Assembly: GCA_902626605.1 (NCBI GenBank)
Contig: CACOFZ010000007.1
Span: 1 to 63,022, forward strand
From: an uncultured PS1 clade bacterium
GTDB taxonomy: Bacteria; Pseudomonadota; Alphaproteobacteria; MED-G09
Reading direction: 5' to 3'
DNA length: 63,022 nt
A program made the position numbers and the translations under genes. Position 1 is the first letter of the stretch. The number at the start of each line of letters is the position of its first letter. The notes beneath the pieces were generated by a model. That model searched no databases. It saw nothing but the letters and a program-made list of their open reading frames with translations, and was not told the origin of the DNA. Of the stretch, positions 47,502-56,050 are shown in pieces.

Positions 47502-47813
47502 ATGACCCTCAATAACTTTTATCATAGTTGAATATTGGTGATAAGTCATAAGTATATTTTTTCTTTTTTTATTGATATCGATAAAAATTGATTTGATGCA
47601 ATTGCTTTGCCTATTAATATATTTCAGTGAAAAATTTTAAATTAGCTGATTTAAAACCATCATAAATGAATATTGGAATACTAAAATTTTTCTAATGTTT
47701 AGATTAAAAAAAATTGATCTTATTGAGAAAATTTAACTCCATATTTCCTTTTACTTTCTAACATTGTCTTTTAATGTATATTCTTATTTTTTGATTAGAG
47801 GGAATTTTAAGCA
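47502..47813. other. Divergent fabA/SDR intergenic region, about 310 bases without a gene
   Basis: I see no open frame, RNA gene or strong hairpin here. The region is AT-rich and carries the 8-base palindrome TATCGATA at 47576-47583, and an AGAGGG ribosome-binding site before the SDR gene. Promoters for the fab operon and the SDR gene must lie here, but no hexamer pair with good spacing stands out. Confidence 0.5.
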
Positions 47814-48596
47814 ATGAAAAATAAACTATTTGACCTAACAAAAAAAGTATCACTAATCACTGGGGGTAATGGTGGCATAGGTCTTGGTATGGCAAAGGGC
47901 CTAGCTTCTTGTGGCTCTGATGTAGCAATAATTGGAAGAAGCATAGAAAAAAATTTAAAAGCAAAAGAAGAATTAATGCAATTTGATGTAAAAGTTGAAA
48001 CTTATTCCACTGATGTTTCTGACGAAAAAGATGTTAAGGAAACAATTTTGAATATTGTTAATGATTTTGGCCGAATTGATACTGTATTTGCAAATGCCGG
48101 TATGAATCTTTTTGGAGGATCTTTTGAAGATATGAATACAGATGTTTATAGGAAAGTATTAGCTGTAAATTTAGACGGAGTATTTTTTACTTTAAGAGAA
48201 ACTTGCAGGCACATGGTTGAAAGAGCAAAAAACGGTGACCCTGGAGGTTCTGTGGTTGGGGTTGCTAGTCTTGCTGGAATTGAGGGTGCTGCAAAAACAC
48301 AACCTTACTCTGCTTCTAAAGGAGGTATAAGAGCAATAATAAAGGGCATAGCTGTGGAGCATGCTAAGTACGGTATAAGGGCAAATACTATAGTTCCAGG
48401 CTGGATTGCTACTGATATGACTGAGATTAATCAGAATAGTGAAAAGTTTACTGATAAAGTAATTTCCAGAGTACCAATGAGAAGATGGGGTGAGCCTGAG
48501 GATTTTTCAGGAATAGCAGTTTACTTGGCCTCTGACTCTTCATCATATCACTCTGGGGACTCTTTCGTAGTGGATGGTGCATATGCAATATTTTAG
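47814..48596 (+). CDS. SDR-family oxidoreductase of unknown substrate
   Basis: This is a classical short-chain dehydrogenase/reductase of 260 residues. The cofactor motif TGGNGGIG is near residue 16, NAG near residue 95, the catalytic serine in VGVASLAG near residue 143, and YSASK near residue 160. The C-terminal RWGEPEDFSGIAVYLASDSSSYHSG is typical. RSIEKNL after the second strand hints at NADP use. Similar proteins include glucose, gluconate and 3-oxoacyl reductases, so the substrate is open. It stands alone between the divergent fab operon and a convergent SH3 gene. Confidence 0.88.
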   Translation: MKNKLFDLTKKVSLITGGNGGIGLGMAKGLASCGSDVAIIGRSIEKNLKAKEELMQFDVKVETYSTDVSDEKDVKETILNIVNDFGRIDTVFANAGMNLFGGSFEDMNTDVYRKVLAVNLDGVFFTLRETCRHMVERAKNGDPGGSVVGVASLAGIEGAAKTQPYSASKGGIRAIIKGIAVEHAKYGIRANTIVPGWIATDMTEINQNSEKFTDKVISRVPMRRWGEPEDFSGIAVYLASDSSSYHSGDSFVVDGAYAIF

Positions 48597-48607
48597 AAAA
48601 GGTTTAC

Positions 48608-49132
48608 TTAGTTAACTCCCCAAAGATACTCTTTTTTTATATATCCTAATAATTTATATGAGTTTTTAAAAAAGTATTTTTCTTTTTTTATTTTCAATTC
48701 AATTTTGCATAAATCCTTCTTACAATTATGAAAGGTGGCAATTACTCCTTCTTGAACATAAGCTATGGTTTTTGAATTTTTGTCTGTAATCGTTATTTGT
48801 TTCTGTTTCGATAAAGCCATTTCAGAAAAACTTTTATTATTTTGAATTATTATATTTCTTTTTTTAGATATTTGACTCGAGTTAATCCACCCCTTCTGAC
48901 CAGATGGAAATAATACTTCATGCCATTCATTCTTTTTTCTGATTATCTTTAGTGGGAGTCCTTTTCTTTTATATACCCAAATTACTTTATTATCTTTTGA
49001 TGGGCCCGTTCTGAGATAGGTTTTATTGTATTTAAGGGATGCCCAATAAGAGCTATTTTTATTAGCATAAGCAGCTTGATTATTAACTATATATAAAAGA
49101 ATAAATAATATGCATGGAATAAAGCTTTTCAT
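48608..49132 (-). CDS. Secreted SH3-domain protein (SH3_4 / DUF1058 type)
   Basis: The first 23 residues look like a Sec signal peptide (basic start, hydrophobic core, cleavage after AYA), so the protein is likely periplasmic. Two bacterial SH3-like repeats follow: the first with YLRTGPSKDNKVIWVYKRKG and WINSSQIS (about residues 38-88), the second ending GYIKKEYLWGV. This family of about 150-180 residues is common in alphaproteobacteria and may bind peptidoglycan, but its role is unproven. It is the last gene of the ubiE-ubiB-coaBC-dut-thiF run, three bases after the ThiF-like gene. Confidence 0.85.
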   Translation of the reverse strand: MKSFIPCILFILLYIVNNQAAYANKNSSYWASLKYNKTYLRTGPSKDNKVIWVYKRKGLPLKIIRKKNEWHEVLFPSGQKGWINSSQISKKRNIIIQNNKSFSEMALSKQKQITITDKNSKTIAYVQEGVIATFHNCKKDLCKIELKIKKEKYFFKNSYKLLGYIKKEYLWGVN

Positions 49133-49135
49133 ATT

Positions 49136-49897
49136 TTATAAGTCTGTTCCGTTAAGTACATTTTTTGTATCCCAATTTATTTTTATTATTCTTGTATTAT
49201 TTGTAAGTCCATCAAAAATTAAAAGCTTACCAGTCAAGTTATGATCAGCATTAATGATTTGTTTTATTAATTCTGTGGCTTGCAATGATCCTATTACTCC
49301 AGCAATCGAGCCCAATACACCAATATGACCGCAATCATTCTCATTGGTATTTTTTATTTTTAAACACCTGTAAGAAGGATATGGGATATTGTTTTTATCT
49401 TTTTTATAAGATTTAAATGTTGAAACTTGTCCAAAAAATCCAGATACAGATGCATAAATCATTGGTTTATTATTATTGAAACATTCATCATTTATTATCA
49501 ACTTACTTGAATTATTATCAGTACAGTCAACTATGAAATCAAAATCTTCTATAATTTTTTTTGAATTTTTTTCATTTAATCGGTCTTTATACATGATTGT
49601 ATTTATTTCTGGATTAATTGAATGTAAGAATTTTTCAGCTATTTCAACTTTTGGCTTTCCAAGGTCATTCATTGAAAAGATTGTTTGTCTCTGTAGATTC
49701 GATATATCTACATCATCATTATCAATTAGCCCAATGTTACCTATACCTGACCCAGCAGCATATTGAAGTACTGGACAACCAAGCCCACCTAAGCCTACTA
49801 TCAAAACCTTAGATTCTTTTAATAATTTCTGACCATAACCACCAACCTCTTTAAGAATTAAATGATTTGAATATCTTTCTACAGAATTATTCTTCAT
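49136..49897 (-). CDS. ThiF/MoeB-family E1-like adenylyltransferase, lacking the zinc site
   Basis: Such enzymes adenylate the C-terminal glycine of a ubiquitin-like sulphur carrier (MoaD, ThiS or similar). The ATP loop VGLGGLGCPVLQYAAGSGIG is near residue 31, followed by the SNLQRQTIF arginine motif near residue 66 and the DCTDN motif near 122. A MoeB-like C-terminal half with IGVLGSIAGVIGSLQA is present. The two CxxC zinc pairs of MoeB are lost: the first reads SYRC and the C-terminal pair is absent, the protein ending NVLNGTDL. The partner carrier is not in the window, so moeB versus thiF cannot be decided. Confidence 0.87.
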   Translation of the reverse strand: MKNNSVERYSNHLILKEVGGYGQKLLKESKVLIVGLGGLGCPVLQYAAGSGIGNIGLIDNDDVDISNLQRQTIFSMNDLGKPKVEIAEKFLHSINPEINTIMYKDRLNEKNSKKIIEDFDFIVDCTDNNSSKLIINDECFNNNKPMIYASVSGFFGQVSTFKSYKKDKNNIPYPSYRCLKIKNTNENDCGHIGVLGSIAGVIGSLQATELIKQIINADHNLTGKLLIFDGLTNNTRIIKINWDTKNVLNGTDL

Positions 49898-50357
49898 TTT
49901 TTCCTATTGAGGTTCCGGTTGATCCAAAACCATCTTTACCTCTTTCAGTTGAATCTAATTCATCGACAGATATAAGATTAAATTGTTCAATTTTTGAGAT
50001 AACCATTTGAGCAATTCTCATTCCCCTTAAAATTTCAAAATCTTTCTTACTATGATTTATCAACATTACTAAAATTTCCCCTCGGTAATCACTATCAATT
50101 GTACCTGGTGAATTTAGAACTGTAATACCATTTTTTGCAGCTAAACCTGAACGAGGCCTTATTTGGGCTTCGTATCCATGGGGAACTGATATAGCTATTC
50201 CAGTCGGAATCATTTCTGCTTTGCTTGGGGGAATTAATAATGTTTTATTTTCTTTAATAGCTGCAAAAAGATCTAAGCCGGCAGCACCTTCAGTTTCATA
50301 CTTTGGAAGAGGCAGACCAAAACCATTGTCTAGAATTTTAACCTCTAGATTTTTCAT
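49887..50357 (-). CDS. dut: dUTP diphosphatase
   Basis: Dut hydrolyses dUTP to dUMP, limiting uracil in DNA and feeding dTMP synthesis. All five trimeric dUTPase motifs are visible: AAGLDLFA near residue 25, PRSGLAAKNG near residue 68, GTIDSDYRGEI near residue 85, RIAQMVI near residue 111, and RGKDGFGSTG near residue 139. Length 156 is normal. It overlaps coaBC upstream as ATGA and the ThiF-like gene downstream. The coaBC-dut pairing is very widely conserved. Confidence 0.97.
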   Translation of the reverse strand: MKNLEVKILDNGFGLPLPKYETEGAAGLDLFAAIKENKTLLIPPSKAEMIPTGIAISVPHGYEAQIRPRSGLAAKNGITVLNSPGTIDSDYRGEILVMLINHSKKDFEILRGMRIAQMVISKIEQFNLISVDELDSTERGKDGFGSTGTSIGKNEE

Positions 50358-51556
50358 GCTGCATTATCAAAGTAATCAATTATTTTACTGCATAACTTTT
50401 CAGCAACATTTTTCTTACTAATTAGACCCCAGTTTTCCTCAAGTTTATTCGTAAGAAATGAAACTTCATTCATATCATTATCAAAAACGCTTTCATTATT
50501 TTGAATATGATTATTTGCTATTATCCAATCGCAAGATTTTTTAATCATTTTACTCCTTGCTGATTTGATTAGGTTTTCTGTTTCAAGAGTAAAGCCAACA
50601 ACTAATTCTGGCCTATTTTTATTATTTTCACTTATAGTCTTTAGAATATCAGGATTTTGCTCTAATAGTATATTCATATCATTATTTTTGTTTTTTGATT
50701 TTTTTATCTTTTTTGAGGATTGATTTACAACTTTCCAATCCGAAACAGCTGCTGCAAATATAGAAATATCAACAGGTAAAGAACTCATACAAGCGTTCAA
50801 CATTTCATTGGCAGTATTTATTTCTGTAACTTTAACATTATCTGGGTAAGGTATATTAACAGGTCCAGTTATTAAGTGCGTCTCGGCCCCAAGTTTGCTT
50901 AAAAGCGAAGCTATTGCATGTCCTTGTTTGCCTGAAGACCTATTAGATATGAAACGAACTGGATCTATTGGTTCAATAGTGGGCCCTGATGTAACTAGAG
51001 CTTTTTTACCCTTAAGAGGCGCTGAATTAATTAAATAACTTATTTCTTTATATATTTCTTCAACTTTTGACATTTTACCAGAACCAACTTCTCCACATGC
51101 CATTTCTCCATCATCAGGTCCTACAAAGATATGACCATTATTTTTTAAGGATTTTATATTTTCGATAGTTGCTGGATTATTCCACATTTTTACATTCATT
51201 GATGGAGCTATTAACAAAGGTTTATTATTTGCTAATAAAATTGATGTTGCTAGACTATCAGAAATTCCATGAACCATTTTTGCAAGTATATTTGCAGTCG
51301 CTGGTGCAAGAACAATTAGATCAGCGTCTCTTGATAGCTTTATATGTCCAATTTTGCTTTCATTTTCTATATCAAATAGATCTGTATAAACCTTATTTTG
51401 TGACAGAGATGCAAAGGATAAAGGCTGAACAAACTTTGTAGCACTTTTAGTTAGAACGCAGGTAACATCATCTCCCCGTCTTTTAATTTCTCTTATAAGA
51501 TCAAGGGATCTGTATGCTGCAATTCCACCACTTACTATTAATAAAATTTTTTTCAT
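50354..51556 (-). CDS. coaBC: Bifunctional phosphopantothenoylcysteine decarboxylase/synthetase
   Basis: CoaBC joins cysteine to phosphopantothenate (CoaB) and decarboxylates the product (CoaC), steps two and three of CoA synthesis. The CoaC half (1-180) has VSGGIAAYRSLDL, IAPSMNVKMWNNPA near residue 116, and the catalytic cysteine in EMACGEVGSGKM near residue 152. The CoaB half (about 185-400) has TSGPTIEPIDPVRFISNRSSG near residue 190, AAAVSDWK near residue 267, and VGFTLETEN. Length 400 is normal. It precedes dut with a four-base overlap. Confidence 0.96.
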   Translation of the reverse strand: MKKILLIVSGGIAAYRSLDLIREIKRRGDDVTCVLTKSATKFVQPLSFASLSQNKVYTDLFDIENESKIGHIKLSRDADLIVLAPATANILAKMVHGISDSLATSILLANNKPLLIAPSMNVKMWNNPATIENIKSLKNNGHIFVGPDDGEMACGEVGSGKMSKVEEIYKEISYLINSAPLKGKKALVTSGPTIEPIDPVRFISNRSSGKQGHAIASLLSKLGAETHLITGPVNIPYPDNVKVTEINTANEMLNACMSSLPVDISIFAAAVSDWKVVNQSSKKIKKSKNKNNDMNILLEQNPDILKTISENNKNRPELVVGFTLETENLIKSARSKMIKKSCDWIIANNHIQNNESVFDNDMNEVSFLTNKLEENWGLISKKNVAEKLCSKIIDYFDNAA

Positions 51557-51630
51557 GAATATTTCTTTATCTTAAAAGGCTTGAAAAAGCTATCAATATA
51601 TGACGTTGCATAAATAAATTCTTATAATAT

Positions 51631-53184
51631 TTATAAGTTAATCAATAAGATAGTAACAATAACTACTAATATCATTAAGACATACTTTGAAGACAATATT
51701 CCAATATTATTATCTCTTTTTATTTGCATAATACTATTTTCGTCAATTTTCAGTCCTTCTTCCCCAAATGCATTTTTTATTTTTTTAAAATCTTTTTTTG
51801 TTTTTTCTATTTCATTAATAATTGATAAATATATTTCTTTCGGACTTGGGCTATCTTTTCCTTTATCAAAAGGTATTTTTGAGAATGCCTTTAACTTAAT
51901 ATTTTCTAAATTATTTAAAATTGGCTCTGAAAGACTCCAAATATTTAATTTTGGATCAAATTCTCTTGCTACTCCTTCAGTCACAACCATAGTTTTCTGG
52001 AGTAGTAAGAGTTGAGGTTGTGTCTTCATTTCAAATTGATTAGTGATTTCAAAAAGCTGAGATAAAAGATGCCCCATTGATATTTTATCAGAGTCTTGTC
52101 CAAGTATTGGCTCACCAATTGATCTTAATGCTTGTGCAAATTTGTCTTTATCCTGATTTTTTGGAACATAGCCTGCTTCAAAATGAATATCCGCTATTTT
52201 TTTATAATCTCTATTTATAAATCCACTTAAAATTTCTAAAAGATATCTTCTACTATCAATACTTAATCTTCCCATTATACCAAAATCAACTGGAATAACT
52301 TTGGAGTCATTTTTTATAAATAGATTTCCCTGGTGCATATCTGCGTGAAAAAAACCATCCCTAATAGCTAGAACTAAAAATGATTTCATAATGTTTTCAG
52401 CAATATTTTGAAAATCTACTTTTTTTGCTTTAATTTTTCTAATATCTCTTGATGAGTAGGCATCTACCCATTCAGTTGTAAGGATATTTTTGGTTGTTAA
52501 TTCCCAATAAATTTTTGGCACTTCAATAAAATCATCATCTTGAGTATTGTCAATAATTTCTGATTGAGCTGCTCCCTCAAGCCTAAGATCTACCTCCATA
52601 AAAAGGCTTTCTTCTAAAGTCCTTACAATCTCAATGACTCTCAATCTTCTTGCTTCACTTGATACCTTTTCTAAAAATTTGGCAGCAAAATAAAAATCCC
52701 CTAGGTCCCTTTTGATTTTATTTAAGATATTGGGCCGTAAAATTTTTAATGCAACATATTTTTTTTCTCCATCAATTTTAATCTGTGCTTTATGTACTTG
52801 AGCTATAGATGCAGCAGCAATTGGCTCATTTATTTCAATAAAAATTTTTTTATAATCTTTTCCAAATGATAAAGTTAGAAACTCTTCTACATATTTTTTT
52901 TCAAAAGGGGGAAGACTATCTTGTAACTCTCTTAACTGACTAGAAAGTTCCTTTCCAATAATATCAGGCCTTGTAGATAAGAATTGGCCCATTTTTATCC
53001 ATGTAGGACCTAATTTTTGAAGAGACTCAGACAAATTATAAGTATTTTTTTTAACTAAAAATTTTAAAAAAACTCTTATTGCCCTTGGTAAAGCTTCTAT
53101 TATTTCTTCAGGAATTAAACCCTTTTGTGTTGAAAGAATGAGAAAACCTTTTAAAAGTCGTGTTATTTTAAAAATGGAAGACAA
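51631..53184 (-). CDS. ubiB: Ubiquinone biosynthesis protein kinase-like UbiB
   Basis: UbiB is an atypical ADCK/ABC1 kinase-like ATPase that supports ubiquinone synthesis at the inner membrane. The KxGQ motif is in WIKMGQFLSTRPD near residue 65, AAASIAQVHKAQI near 125 is the alanine-rich loop, and HADMHQGNLFI near residue 282 and VDFGIMGRL near 300 are the kinase-like catalytic segments. A hydrophobic segment at about 500-516 anchors it. Length 517 is normal. The start is a TTG directly after ubiE. With UbiE it points to aerobic quinone synthesis. Confidence 0.95.
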   Translation of the reverse strand: MSSIFKITRLLKGFLILSTQKGLIPEEIIEALPRAIRVFLKFLVKKNTYNLSESLQKLGPTWIKMGQFLSTRPDIIGKELSSQLRELQDSLPPFEKKYVEEFLTLSFGKDYKKIFIEINEPIAAASIAQVHKAQIKIDGEKKYVALKILRPNILNKIKRDLGDFYFAAKFLEKVSSEARRLRVIEIVRTLEESLFMEVDLRLEGAAQSEIIDNTQDDDFIEVPKIYWELTTKNILTTEWVDAYSSRDIRKIKAKKVDFQNIAENIMKSFLVLAIRDGFFHADMHQGNLFIKNDSKVIPVDFGIMGRLSIDSRRYLLEILSGFINRDYKKIADIHFEAGYVPKNQDKDKFAQALRSIGEPILGQDSDKISMGHLLSQLFEITNQFEMKTQPQLLLLQKTMVVTEGVAREFDPKLNIWSLSEPILNNLENIKLKAFSKIPFDKGKDSPSPKEIYLSIINEIEKTKKDFKKIKNAFGEEGLKIDENSIMQIKRDNNIGILSSKYVLMILVVIVTILLINL

Positions 53185-53185
53185 G

Positions 53186-53923
53186 CTATTTTTTTTCTCC
53201 TCTATAAATACAAACTATATTACCTGTTAATTGACGAATAGATGTATTTATAAATCCAGCTTTTCTTATCATTTCATTGAAATCTTCATTTGAAGGAAAA
53301 GTTCTTATGCTATCAACTAAATATTTATAAGGCTCCTCTTCGCCAACTATTAATTTTCCAAATTTTGGAATTACTCCATATGACCAGACATCATATAGGT
53401 TTCTCAGAAGTATATCTTTTGGTAAAGAAAACTCTAAACAGGCAAAAATTCCACCTGGTTTGAGTATTCGATAGCATTCCTTTAAGCATTTTTCTCTATC
53501 AGTCATATTTCTCATGCCAAAAGAAATTGTTACAACATCAGCATAATTATCGATTATAGAAATAGACTCACCTGACGAGCAAATAAAATCTATATCATCA
53601 GATTTTTTGAATGAATTTTTACCCTTGATAAGCATTTCTTTATTAATATCAATTACTTTAACTTTTACTTCTTTTTTATATTTTGATAAAATTCTTTCAG
53701 CTATATCACCGGTGCCACCAGCCAAGTCAATAAAAGTTAGATTTTCATTTCTATTTAAATTTATAGACTCTATGAAACTTTGTTTCCATAACCTTTGCAT
53801 GCCAAGCGACATGACATCATTCATGAGATCATATTTATTTGCTACTTTATTAAAGACATCTTTTACTTTAGATGAGTGTTCTTCCTTATTATATTTCTTA
53901 AAACCAAAATTAATTTCTTTCAT
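53186..53923 (-). CDS. ubiE: Ubiquinone/menaquinone biosynthesis C-methyltransferase
   Basis: UbiE methylates carbon 2 of the demethylated benzoquinol in ubiquinone synthesis. Motifs are VKDVFNKVANKYDLMNDVMSLG near residue 20, the SAM loop FIDLAGGTGDIAERIL near residue 64, ISFGMRNMTDREKCLKECYRILKPGG near residue 130-155 (long, only partly quoted elsewhere), and a C-terminal RQLTGNIVCIY. I prefer the ATG at 53923, eight bases after GGTGA; a GTG at 53935 would add four residues. It is the first gene of the minus-strand run, divergent from mutM by about 70 bases. Confidence 0.94.
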   Translation of the reverse strand: MKEINFGFKKYNKEEHSSKVKDVFNKVANKYDLMNDVMSLGMQRLWKQSFIESINLNRNENLTFIDLAGGTGDIAERILSKYKKEVKVKVIDINKEMLIKGKNSFKKSDDIDFICSSGESISIIDNYADVVTISFGMRNMTDREKCLKECYRILKPGGIFACLEFSLPKDILLRNLYDVWSYGVIPKFGKLIVGEEEPYKYLVDSIRTFPSNEDFNEMIRKAGFINTSIRQLTGNIVCIYRGEKK

Positions 53924-53994
53924 TGCAATATTCACCTTTCTAAGAGAACATAAACCTAAGTTTTTATTTTTACCATCATGGAGTTAAAATTTAA

Positions 53995-54846
53995 ATGCCA
54001 GAGTTACCAGAAGTAGAAACAGTTAAAAGAGGTTTAGAAGAATTTATAATCAATGAGAATATAAAAAAAGTATATTTATCAAAATTAAGCTTACGTTTTC
54101 CTTGGCCAAAAGATTTTATTTCTAAGGTTGTTGGAAAGAAAATTATCTCTATAAAAAGACGCGCTAAATACATTATTATTGGTTTAAGTGATAATTATTC
54201 TATTATTGCTCATCTAGGGATGTCTGGGAGTTATAAAGTATTAAAAAAAAGTGAAGAGCAAGATTATGCAATATTAAAGCACGATCATTTAATCTTTGAT
54301 TTAGATAATTTTAAAATTGTTTACAACGATCCTAGAAGATTTGGCTATATTGATCTTACTAATCAGGAACCGGAAACTCATAAATTTTTATCTTCTTTAG
54401 GTCCCGAGCCTTTGAGTAATTATTTTAACGCTGATGACATTGCTAAAACCTTATTTAATAGGAGTAAGCCTATAAAAAATTTACTTCTAGATCAAAATAT
54501 TGTTTCAGGTTTAGGCAATATATATGTTTGCGAAGCCCTTTTTCGATCAAAAATTAACCCTAAAAAGAATTGTTCTAAATTAGTGACGTCAAAAGGTAAG
54601 CCCAGAAAAGATTTAATTCTTCTAGTTCAAAAAATTAATGAAGTTATCAAAGAGGCAATAGAGGTAGGAGGGTCTAGTTTAAGAGATTTTTCGAATATAA
54701 ATGGTAAAATGGGATATTTTCAGTCTTCCTTTAATGTTTATAACCGTGAGAATGAGAAATGCTTATTAGATTGTTGTGATGGTGTAATAAAAAGAATTAT
54801 TCAATCAGGTAGATCAACTTTTTTTTGTTCAAAATGTCAAAAGTAA
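53995..54846 (+). CDS. mutM: Formamidopyrimidine-DNA glycosylase
   Basis: MutM (Fpg) removes 8-oxoguanine and formamidopyrimidines. The catalytic N-terminal PELPEVE follows the initiator methionine, RRAKYIIIGLSD near residue 55 holds the conserved lysine, and NDPRRFGYID near residue 109 is typical. The helix-two-turn-helix has KNLLLDQNIVSGLGNIYVCEAL near 160. The C-terminal zinc finger reads CLLDCC then CSKC, that is, a wider first knuckle than the usual CxxC. Length 283 is normal. It opens the plus-strand block leading to dnaA. Confidence 0.95.
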   Translation: MPELPEVETVKRGLEEFIINENIKKVYLSKLSLRFPWPKDFISKVVGKKIISIKRRAKYIIIGLSDNYSIIAHLGMSGSYKVLKKSEEQDYAILKHDHLIFDLDNFKIVYNDPRRFGYIDLTNQEPETHKFLSSLGPEPLSNYFNADDIAKTLFNRSKPIKNLLLDQNIVSGLGNIYVCEALFRSKINPKKNCSKLVTSKGKPRKDLILLVQKINEVIKEAIEVGGSSLRDFSNINGKMGYFQSSFNVYNRENEKCLLDCCDGVIKRIIQSGRSTFFCSKCQK

Positions 54847-54927
54847 TCCATTGTTAATAAAATTTGATTGAATTTTAATAGTTAGATGGACTATATGGTT
54901 ATAGTCTTTAAAAAATTAGGAGCTTAT

Positions 54928-55704
54928 ATGTCATACGAAAATATAATTGTAGAGAAAAGTGATGGAATTATCACAGTATCGTTAAATAGGCCAGATGCTT
55001 TAAATGCCTTAAACGACCAACTTATGGATGAATTATTATTAGAAGTTGATAATTATGAAAAAGATGAATCACTGCGTTGTATGATTCTTACTGGTTCAGA
55101 AAAAGCATTTGCTGCGGGTGCGGATATTAAGCAAATGCAACCAAAGACATATATGGATGTTTATAAAGAAGATTTTATTACAAGAAATTGGGAAAGAGTA
55201 GCAAGCTGTAGAAAGCCAATAATTGCAGCTGTTTCGGGATATGCTCTTGGTGGTGGTTGTGAATTAGCTATGATGTGTGATTTTATTTTGGCTTCAGAAA
55301 ATGCTAAATTTGGGCAACCTGAGATCAATTTAGGTGTAAGTCCAGGGGCTGGAGGAAGTCAACGACTAACAAGATTTATTGGCAAGTCTAAATCAATGGA
55401 TATGTGCCTTACTGGAAGAATGATGGATGCTGATGAAGCAGAAAGAAGTGGCCTTGTAAGTAGAGTATTTTCCTCAGAAAACTTCCTGAATGATGTTATG
55501 GAGGTAGCAAAAGCTATCTCTGATAAGTCAATGATTGCAACTATGATGACTAAAGAAATGGTAAATCGTTCTTATGAAACCACTCTATCAGAAGGTATTA
55601 GATTTGAGAGGAGACTATTTCATTCTATGTTTGCAACAGAAGATAAGAAAGAGGGAATGTCAGCATTTATCGAAAAAAGAAAAGCCGATTTTAAGGATAA
55701 ATAA
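54928..55704 (+). CDS. Enoyl-CoA hydratase/isomerase family protein
   Basis: This is a crotonase-fold protein, most like short-chain enoyl-CoA hydratase, which hydrates trans-2-enoyl-CoA in beta-oxidation. Both catalytic glutamates are visible, 20 residues apart, in GGGCELAMMCDF and FGQPEINLGVSPGAGG. The oxyanion-hole AFAAGADIKQM is near residue 61. I take the ATG at 54928, five bases after AGGAG; an upstream in-frame ATG at 54886 lacks a ribosome-binding site. Length from here is 258, as in mitochondrial-type hydratases. The mutM-ech-rpsT-dnaA order is shared with many alphaproteobacteria. Confidence 0.93.
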   Translation: MSYENIIVEKSDGIITVSLNRPDALNALNDQLMDELLLEVDNYEKDESLRCMILTGSEKAFAAGADIKQMQPKTYMDVYKEDFITRNWERVASCRKPIIAAVSGYALGGGCELAMMCDFILASENAKFGQPEINLGVSPGAGGSQRLTRFIGKSKSMDMCLTGRMMDADEAERSGLVSRVFSSENFLNDVMEVAKAISDKSMIATMMTKEMVNRSYETTLSEGIRFERRLFHSMFATEDKKEGMSAFIEKRKADFKDK

Positions 55705-55725
55705 GATTATTATTAATTCTAGCGC

Positions 55726-55754
55726 TTGACGAAGTCCTCCTATACAAATATAAC
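55726..55754 (+). promoter_or_regulatory. Strong vegetative promoter for rpsT
   Basis: TTGACG at 55726-55731 and TATAAC at 55749-55754 are 17 bases apart, each five of six with consensus. Transcription would begin near 55761, leaving a leader of about 26 bases with AGAGG at 55774-55778, eight bases before the rpsT ATG. This is the best vegetative promoter in the window. Confidence 0.72.
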
Positions 55755-55786
55755 GCCATCTCATACATTTTTAAGAGGTAAGTCTA

Positions 55787-56050
55787 ATGGCAAATTTATC
55801 ATCATCAAAAAAGATGGTTAGAAAAATTGCAACAAGAACGGCAAGAAATAAATCTCACGTAACTAATATGAGAACCTTAATAAAAAGGGTTGAGGAAGCC
55901 GTTGCTGCTGGAAATATTGAAGAAGCAAAAATTGCACTCAAAAATGCTCAACCAAAAATTATGAAAGTGGCTCAAAAAGGTATTCTTCATAAAAATAATG
56001 CTGCGAGAAAAGTCTCACGTCTAGCTAAGAAAGTAAAAAATATCTCATAA
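55787..56050 (+). CDS. rpsT: Ribosomal protein S20
   Basis: S20 binds 16S rRNA early in 30S assembly. The 87-residue lysine-rich helical protein begins MANLSSSKKMVRKIATRTARN, with NMRTLIKRVEEAVAAG in the middle and KGILHKNNAARKVSRLAKKV at the end, the standard signature. It has its own promoter and sits between ech and dnaA, as in most alphaproteobacteria. An AT-only palindrome follows 23 bases after the stop and may mark the transcript end, though it lacks G-C pairs. Confidence 0.97.
   Translation: MANLSSSKKMVRKIATRTARNKSHVTNMRTLIKRVEEAVAAGNIEEAKIALKNAQPKIMKVAQKGILHKNNAARKVSRLAKKVKNIS

Noticed and set aside
53607-53987. A 126-codon plus-strand frame opposite ubiE
   Set aside because: It overlaps the well-supported ubiE methyltransferase and runs up to mutM without any motif of its own.
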